In this document: positions 58,994 through 64,000 of the stretch, piece by piece
Layout: the number at the start of each line of letters is the position of its first letter
Position numbering within the stretch: the stretch's first letter is position 1
Source: Mycolicibacterium iranicum
GTDB lineage: Bacteria; Actinomycetota; Actinomycetes; Mycobacteriales; Mycobacteriaceae
Direction of reading: 5' to 3'
Assembly (NCBI RefSeq): GCF_014190915.1
Contig: NZ_JACHVU010000013.1
Span: 1-64,000 of the forward strand
Length of the DNA stretch: 64,000 bases
Program-made: the position numbers and the translations under genes
The notes under the pieces: generated by a model
Database searches by the model: none
The model's input: the letters and a program-made list of their open reading frames with translations, nothing else
Told to the model about the DNA's origin: nothing

Positions 58994-59092
58994 ATGTTCG
59001 CACTCATCGTGTTCGCCGCAATCATCGCGCTGCTGGTCACCGCGATCGGCATGCCGTACCGGCAGACCTGGTACGGCCGCTGGCAGGGCTGA
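58994..59092 (+). CDS. Small single-span membrane protein, 32 residues
   Basis: The ORF MFALIVFAAIIALLVTAIGM-PYRQTWYGRWQG begins nine bases after the start of a near-perfect ribosome site (CGGAGGT at 58983-58989, ATG at 58994). It is one hydrophobic helix of about 18 residues followed by a basic, aromatic cytosolic tail with RQTWYGRW. It is below usual gene-finder cut-offs. It stops three bases before the end of the convergent VOC gene. Its function is unknown; small proteins of this kind often bind and regulate transporters or sensors. The 193 bases before it hold nothing else I recognise. Confidence 0.6.
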   Translation: MFALIVFAAIIALLVTAIGMPYRQTWYGRWQG

Positions 59093-59095
59093 CCA

Positions 59096-59506
59096 TCACC
59101 GGGCCGCGCTCGGGCGGTAGGTGCCGAAGCTCCAGATGTTGCCGTAGGGATCGCGGGCCGCGAACTCATGGGACCCGTAGTCCTGGTCGGTGACCGGCAT
59201 GACGATCTCCGCGCCGGCCGCGCGCGCCCTGTCATGGAGCGCGTCGACCCCGGCCGGGGTCTCGATGACGACGTAGACGACGACCGGACCCGGCAGCGCG
59301 AAGATGCTGTCCCGGTCGGCGTCGTCGACCATCACCAGGCCGGTGCCGATCGCCACCTCGGCGTGCTGGAGAGGCTGGACGGGGTCGGGCGGTACGAGAA
59401 GCGTCGGTTCGGCCCCGAAAGCCTGGACGAGCCAGTCGATGGCCTTGCGTGGCTCGGTGAACGGGACGATCGGCACTGCGCCGAGGAAAGTCGGGTTCGA
59501 AGTCAT
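59096..59506 (-). CDS. VOC-superfamily (glyoxalase/bleomycin-resistance-like) protein
   Basis: A 136-residue protein with two beta-alpha-beta-beta-beta modules: AVPIVPFTEPRKAIDWLVQAFGAEPTLLVPP... AEVAIGTGLVMVDD, and VYVVIETPAGVDALHDRARAAGAEIVMPVTDQDYGSHEFAARDPYGNIWSFGTY. The DPYGNIWSFGTY end is typical of this family. The metal ligands are only partly evident (the His of LQHAEV and of SHEF). It could bind or modify a small molecule; no function is assigned. It follows the AraC-type gene in the same direction after 18 bases. Confidence 0.8.
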   Translation of the reverse strand: MTSNPTFLGAVPIVPFTEPRKAIDWLVQAFGAEPTLLVPPDPVQPLQHAEVAIGTGLVMVDDADRDSIFALPGPVVVYVVIETPAGVDALHDRARAAGAEIVMPVTDQDYGSHEFAARDPYGNIWSFGTYRPSAAR

Positions 59507-59524
59507 GACCCGACGGTAGGGGGC

Positions 59525-60331
59525 TCAGACCGTCACGTCTTGTACGGAATTGACGGTGCGCATTTCGCCCGGTGTGAGACCGGACAACTCGCGCACCTCC
59601 CGCGACAGGTGTGCCTGGTCGAAGTAGCCGCACTCGGCGGCGGTCTCCGTCAGATCGGCCCCGCGTTCCAGGTGCAGGCGGGCCCGCTCGAACCGGATGA
59701 TCCGCGCCACGGTCTTGGGCGGCAGTCCCACCGCGTCGCGGTAGCGGGCGATGAGCCGCCGATGGCTCCAGCCGAGCTCGGCGGCCAGGGACCCGATCGT
59801 GGCGGCGCCACCGCTGGCCACGATCTGCCCCAGCGACCACGCCACGCCGGCGTCCACCTCGGGTGCCTCGCACAGCCGGTCGGTGAGCGCGGCATCCACG
59901 ATCGCGAAGCGCTGGGGCCAGCTGGGGGCGTCTCCGATGCGCTGCACCAGATCGGCGCCGGAGGGGCCGAGCACCGCCTCGATCGGTACCGACCGGTTGG
60001 CGAGCTCGGCCAACGGGACCCCCAGCACACGTCGCGCACCGAGCGGGGTCAGATCGATCTGCAGGCACTGCACCGAGCCCCGGTGGCCGACCAGCACGGG
60101 TCCGTCGGTGAGGCCGGCCACGAACGACCGCAGCCGCAGCGGGGCGGAGCCGACATGTTCGCGGTGGGCCACGGTCCACGCGTCGTCCAGAGTGATGATG
60201 ACCGGGACGAACGAGCAGGCGAGCTCGCGGAAGACGCCGGGGACCCCGTCACGCGCGGTGAAGCCCTCGTAGCGCAGCACCACCCCGCGCAGCGACGGAT
60301 CCGGGGTGCCTACGGCGACGCCCGCGCTCAT
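59525..60331 (-). CDS. AraC-family transcriptional regulator
   Basis: A 268-residue regulator. The C-terminal AraC DNA-binding domain is clear (ATIGSLAAELGWSHRRLIARYRDAVGLPPKTVARIIRFERARLHLERGADLTETAAECGYFDQAHLSREVRELSGLTPGEM). The N-terminal part has FVPVIITLDDAWTV and FVAGLTDGPVLVGHRGSVQCLQIDLTPLGARRVLG, as in the Rv1395/DUF6597 type. ATG 60331 is preferred to a start at 60427, which would lie inside cobN on the other strand. It is 31 bp from the divergent cobN start and may control the VOC gene or itself. Confidence 0.87.
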   Translation of the reverse strand: MSAGVAVGTPDPSLRGVVLRYEGFTARDGVPGVFRELACSFVPVIITLDDAWTVAHREHVGSAPLRLRSFVAGLTDGPVLVGHRGSVQCLQIDLTPLGARRVLGVPLAELANRSVPIEAVLGPSGADLVQRIGDAPSWPQRFAIVDAALTDRLCEAPEVDAGVAWSLGQIVASGGAATIGSLAAELGWSHRRLIARYRDAVGLPPKTVARIIRFERARLHLERGADLTETAAECGYFDQAHLSREVRELSGLTPGEMRTVNSVQDVTV

Positions 60332-60362
60332 GGCGTCCACCGTAGTCCGGTACGAATGTGGG

Positions 60363-63300
60363 GTGAGTGAACCCGCCGCCTCGCCGACCGTGCTGCTCCT
60401 GTCGACGTCGGACACCGACCTGATCACCGCCCGCGCCAGCGGCGCCGCCTACCGCTGGGCCAACCCGGCGCGGCTGGTGGAGGGGGAACTCGACGAGCTG
60501 CTCGACGGCGTGGACGTCGCCATCGTGCGCATTCTCGGTGGATACCGGGCGTGGGAGGACGGCATCGACGCCGTCGCGGCCAGCGGTATCCCGACCGTCG
60601 TGGTCAGCGGGGAGCAGGCTCCCGACGCCGACCTGATGAACTACTCGACGACGCCCGCGGGCGTCGCGCTGCAGGCGCACATCTACCTCGCCCAGGGCGG
60701 CGTCGAGAATCTCGGGAACCTGCACGCTTTCCTGTCGGACACCCTGCTGATGACCGGCTTCGGGTTCGCCGAGCCCGTCGCCACCCCGAGCTGGGGTGTG
60801 CTCGAACGCCCCGCGCGCGCCGGCGCCGACGATGGCACCGACGACGGCGACCGGGGCCCCACCGTGGCCGTGCTCTACTACCGGGCCCAGCATCTGGCGG
60901 GCAACACCCGCTACATCGAGGCGCTGTGCGACGCGATCGACGACGCCGGGGGAACGGCGCTCCCGGTGTTCTGCGCGTCGCTGCGCACCGCCGACGACGC
61001 GCTGATCGAACTGCTCGGCACCGCCGACGTGCTCATCACCACCGTCCTGGCTGCGGGTGGCGCCACGCCGGCGGCGGTCGGCGCAGGCGGCGCAGACGAC
61101 ACGTGGAACGTGGCACACCTTGCCGCCCTTGATGTTCCGATCCTGCAGGGGCTGTGCCTGACGAGCTCGAAGGCCCAGTGGGAGGCCAACGACGACGGGC
61201 TGTCGCCACTCGACGTCGCCACCCAGGTGGCGGTACCCGAGTTCGACGGCCGGATCATCACGGTTCCCTTCTCGTTCAAGGAGATCGACGACGAAGGTCT
61301 GATCTCGTACGTGCCCGATCCGGAACGGTGCGCCCGCGTCGCGGGTTTGGCGGTGCGGCACGCGCGGCTCCGCGCGATTGCGCCCGCCGACAAGCGGGTC
61401 GCGATCGTGTTCTCGGCCTACCCCACCAAGCACGCCCGCATCGGCAACGCGGTGGGCCTGGACACCCCGGCCAGCGCGATCAGACTGCTGCAGGCCATGG
61501 GCGAGCGCGGCTACCACCTCGGGGAGCCGGGCGAGGTGCCGGGGCTGGAGGCCGGCGACGGCGACGCCCTCATCCACGCGCTGATCGAGCGCGGGGGACA
61601 GGACCCCGCCTGGCTGACCGAGGGGCAACTGGCCGGGAACCCGATTCGCGTGTCCGCCAAGGACTATCGCGCCTGGTTCGCGACGCTTCCGGCCGAGCTC
61701 ACCGATGCCGTCACCGAGCACTGGGGCCCCGCTCCCGGCGAGCTGTACGTCGACCGCAGCCGCGACCCCGACGGGGAGATCGTCATCGCGGCGATGCAGT
61801 CGGGCAACGTCGTGCTCATGGTCCAGCCGCCGCGCGGGTTCGGAGAGAACCCCGTGGCCATCTACCACGACCCGGACCTCCCACCCAGCCATCACTACCT
61901 GGCCGCCTACCGGTGGCTGGGACGGGGTTTCGGGGACACCGGCGGCACCACGTTCGATGCCGATGCGATCGTGCATCTCGGCAAGCACGGCAACCTGGAG
62001 TGGCTGCCCGGCAAGACCCTCGGCATGTCGTCGGCGTGTGGCACCGACGCCGCACTGGGCAACCAGCCGCTGATCTACCCCTTCCTGGTCAACGACCCGG
62101 GCGAGGGGACCCAGGCCAAGAGACGGGCCCACGCCACCCTCGTCGATCACCTGATCCCGCCGATGGCCCGGGCCGAAAGCTACGGCGACATCGCCCGGCT
62201 CGAGCAGTTGCTCGACGAGCACGCCAACATCTCCGCGCTCGACCCGGGAAAGCTGCCCGCGATCCGCCAGCAGATCTGGACGCTGATGCGCGCAGCGAAG
62301 ATGGACCACGACCTCGGCCTCGAAGACCGGCCCGACGAGGATTCGTTCGACGACATGCTGTTACACGTCGACGGCTGGTTGTGCGAGATCAAGGACGTCC
62401 AGATCCGCGACGGCCTGCACATTCTCGGTGAGACGCCGTCCGGCGACTCGCAGATCGACCTCGTCCTGGCCATCCTGCGCGCCCGCCAGTTGTTCGGTGG
62501 CGAGCAGACGGTCCCCGGGCTGCGCGAGGCGCTGGGCCTCAAGGAGAACGGCGAGGAGGGCCGGCTCGACCGCACCGCGGTCGACGACGCCGAAGCCCGC
62601 GCCCGCGAACTCGTCGTCGCCCTCGCCGAAACCGGTTGGGACGCCGCAGCGGTCGACTCCCTGACCGACAACGCCGACGTCGCGGCCATTCTGCGCTTCG
62701 CCGCCACCGAGGTGGTGCCCCGGCTCGCCGGCACGGCGGGGGAGGTCGAGCAGATCCTGCGGGCCCTCGACGGGCGGTTCATCGCGTCGGGCCCGTCGGG
62801 TTCGCCGTTGCGGGGACTGGTCAACGTCCTGCCGACCGGACGCAACTTCTACTCGGTCGACCCCAAGGCCGTTCCGTCGCGGCTGGCCTGGGAAACCGGT
62901 GTGGGCCTGGCGGACTCGCTGCTGGAACGCTATCGCAGTGACTACGGCCGCTGGCCGGAGTCGGTGGGGCTGTCGGTGTGGGGCACCTCGGCGATGCGCA
63001 CCTCGGGCGACGACATCGCCGAAGTCCTTGCGCTGCTGGGCGTCCGGCCGGTGTGGGACGACGCGTCGCGGCGGGTCGTGGATCTGGAGGCGATCCCGCT
63101 GGCCGAACTGGGTCGCCCCCGCATCGACGTCACCGTCCGCATCTCCGGGTTCTTCCGTGACGCCTTCCCCCACGTGGTGGCCATGATCGACGACGCCGTC
63201 CGCCTGGTCGCCGATCTGGACGAGGCGGCCGAGGACAACTTCGTCCGCGCGCACGCCCACGCAGACCTGGCCGACCACGGTGACCACAGGCGCGCCACCA

Positions 63301-64000
63301 CAAGGATTTTCGGATCCAAGCCGGGAACCTACGGCGCGGGCCTGCTGCAGCTCATCGACAGCAGGAACTGGCGCGACGACGCCGATCTCGCCGAGGTGTA
63401 CACCGCCTGGGGCGGGTTCGCCTACGGGCGCGGCCTCGACGGGGCCCCCGCGACCGACGACATGAACCGGTCCTACCGCCGAATCGCCGTGGCGGCCAAG
63501 AACACCGACACCCGCGAGCACGACATCGCCGACTCCGACGACTACTTCCAGTATCACGGCGGCATGGTGGCCACCGTGCGCGCCCTGACCGGCAAGGACC
63601 CCGCCGCCTACATCGGCGACAACACCCGGCCCGAATCGGTGCGCACGCGCACCCTGTCCGAGGAGACCACCCGGGTGTTCCGCGCCCGCGTGGTCAACCC
63701 GCGCTGGATCACGGCCATGCGCAGGCACGGTTACAAGGGCGCGTTCGAGATGGCGGCCACGGTCGACTATCTGTTCGGCTACGACGCGACCGCCGGGGTG
63801 ATGGCGGACTGGATGTACGAGCAGTTGTCGCAGAGCTACGTGCTCGACGACGAGAACCGCAAGTTCATGAACGAGTCCAACCCGTGGGCGCTGCACGGTA
63901 TGGCCGAGCGGCTGCTCGAGGCCGCCGGACGCGGCATGTGGGCCGCGCCGGAGAAGGCCACCCTGGACGGGCTCAAGCAGGTGCTGCTGGAAACCGAGGG
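60363..64000 (+). CDS. cobN: Cobaltochelatase subunit CobN (3' end outside window)
   Basis: CobN is the large subunit of the aerobic cobaltochelatase that inserts cobalt into hydrogenobyrinate a,c-diamide using ATP with CobS and CobT, or ChlI/ChlD-type partners. From GTG 60363 the frame is open to the edge (1212 codons). Seen: TLLMTGFGFAEPV, VAVLYYRAQHLAGNTRYIEALCDAI, PIVFSAYPTKHARIGNAVGLDTPASAIRLL-type sequence, DAIVHLGKHGNLEWLPGKTLGMSSACGTDAALGNQPLIYPFLVNDPGEGTQAKRRAHATLVDHL, and near the edge NPWALHGMAERLLEAAGRGMW, only a short way from the usual C-terminus. It is not next to cobS or cobT here. Confidence 0.96.
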   Translation, partial: MSEPAASPTVLLLSTSDTDLITARASGAAYRWANPARLVEGELDELLDGVDVAIVRILGGYRAWEDGIDAVAASGIPTVVVSGEQAPDADLMNYSTTPAGVALQAHIYLAQGGVENLGNLHAFLSDTLLMTGFGFAEPVATPSWGVLERPARAGADDGTDDGDRGPTVAVLYYRAQHLAGNTRYIEALCDAIDDAGGTALPVFCASLRTADDALIELLGTADVLITTVLAAGGATPAAVGAGGADDTWNVAHLAALDVPILQGLCLTSSKAQWEANDDGLSPLDVATQVAVPEFDGRIITVPFSFKEIDDEGLISYVPDPERCARVAGLAVRHARLRAIAPADKRVAIVFSAYPTKHARIGNAVGLDTPASAIRLLQAMGERGYHLGEPGEVPGLEAGDGDALIHALIERGGQDPAWLTEGQLAGNPIRVSAKDYRAWFATLPAELTDAVTEHWGPAPGELYVDRSRDPDGEIVIAAMQSGNVVLMVQPPRGFGENPVAIYHDPDLPPSHHYLAAYRWLGRGFGDTGGTTFDADAIVHLGKHGNLEWLPGKTLGMSSACGTDAALGNQPLIYPFLVNDPGEGTQAKRRAHATLVDHLIPPMARAESYGDIARLEQLLDEHANISALDPGKLPAIRQQIWTLMRAAKMDHDLGLEDRPDEDSFDDMLLHVDGWLCEIKDVQIRDGLHILGETPSGDSQIDLVLAILRARQLFGGEQTVPGLREALGLKENGEEGRLDRTAVDDAEARARELVVALAETGWDAAAVDSLTDNADVAAILRFAATEVVPRLAGTAGEVEQILRALDGRFIASGPSGSPLRGLVNVLPTGRNFYSVDPKAVPSRLAWETGVGLADSLLERYRSDYGRWPESVGLSVWGTSAMRTSGDDIAEVLALLGVRPVWDDASRRVVDLEAIPLAELGRPRIDVTVRISGFFRDAFPHVVAMIDDAVRLVADLDEAAEDNFVRAHAHADLADHGDHRRATTRIFGSKPGTYGAGLLQLIDSRNWRDDADLAEVYTAWGGFAYGRGLDGAPATDDMNRSYRRIAVAAKNTDTREHDIADSDDYFQYHGGMVATVRALTGKDPAAYIGDNTRPESVRTRTLSEETTRVFRARVVNPRWITAMRRHGYKGAFEMAATVDYLFGYDATAGVMADWMYEQLSQSYVLDDENRKFMNESNPWALHGMAERLLEAAGRGMWAAPEKATLDGLKQVLLETE

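Overview
The window is a high-GC actinobacterial chromosome segment, almost certainly from a fast-growing mycobacterium (Mycolicibacterium type). The evidence is the Pup-proteasome system (mpa, dop, pup, prcB, prcA, pafA, pafB, pafC), TatA/TatC followed by HelY, an MTB12-like antigen and an LppK-like lipoprotein, an R2-like ligand-binding oxidase, and a gene order that closely follows the Rv2122c-Rv2062c stretch of M. tuberculosis in blocks. Assignments come from reading the sequence and remembered families. No database search was run.

Layout. 1-5.9 kb: end of a 13E12/HNH gene, a HAD phosphatase, a sugar-porter MFS transporter with a CRP-like site, hisE-hisG, a DUF4126 membrane protein and a flavoprotein disulfide reductase. 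5.9-7.6 kb: a TetR-R2lox pair with a readable sigma-A promoter and a palindromic operator. 7.6-12.0 kb: DinB, thioesterase and RecB-type nuclease (minus), trmI (plus), DUF503, LppK and MTB12-like (minus). 12.2-20.3 kb: mpa, a frameshifted PASTA-type secreted gene, a membrane protein/NsrR/Rv2114-like operon (minus), then dop and pup-prcB-prcA, the last three joined by GTGA overlaps.

20.3-32.4 kb: a cassette between the two halves of the proteasome locus. It encodes a near-complete choline-to-glycine route: GMC choline dehydrogenase, betaine-aldehyde dehydrogenase, Rieske glycine-betaine monooxygenase, dimethylglycine oxidase and sarcosine oxidase. It also has an APC permease, a cNMP/CBS/DUF294 signalling protein and an IclR regulator. 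A pair of near-identical 17-bp palindromes lies just before its first gene. No reductase for the Rieske oxygenase is present. 32.5-35.3 kb: an alpha/beta hydrolase and a WXG-like/DUF1023 hydrolase pair.

35.4-47.8 kb: pafA, a methyltransferase (minus), pafB-pafC-tatA, a strong hairpin, tatC-helY, a DUF4333 membrane protein, a 5'-3' exonuclease, pepE, an Rv2074-like flavin/F420 protein and an SDR. 47.8-64 kb: cobalamin genes cobL, cobIJ, cobH, cobG and cobN (cut at the right edge), interleaved with a phosphotransferase, a TetR, a TauD-type dioxygenase, an OpuC/ProXVWZ osmoprotectant importer, a 32-residue membrane peptide, a VOC protein and an AraC regulator.

The most unusual signal is a 32-bp tandem repeat family at two distant places (two copies near 37.35 kb, three near 50.1 kb). 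Each unit carries a mini-ORF starting MSACAK or MSASAK, and each mini-ORF's stop overlaps the next start. The chain ends in a GTGA overlap with the start codon of a full gene, and at the second site it begins with the stop codon of the gene before. This resembles the architecture described for M. tuberculosis MIRU elements but with a different, shorter unit.
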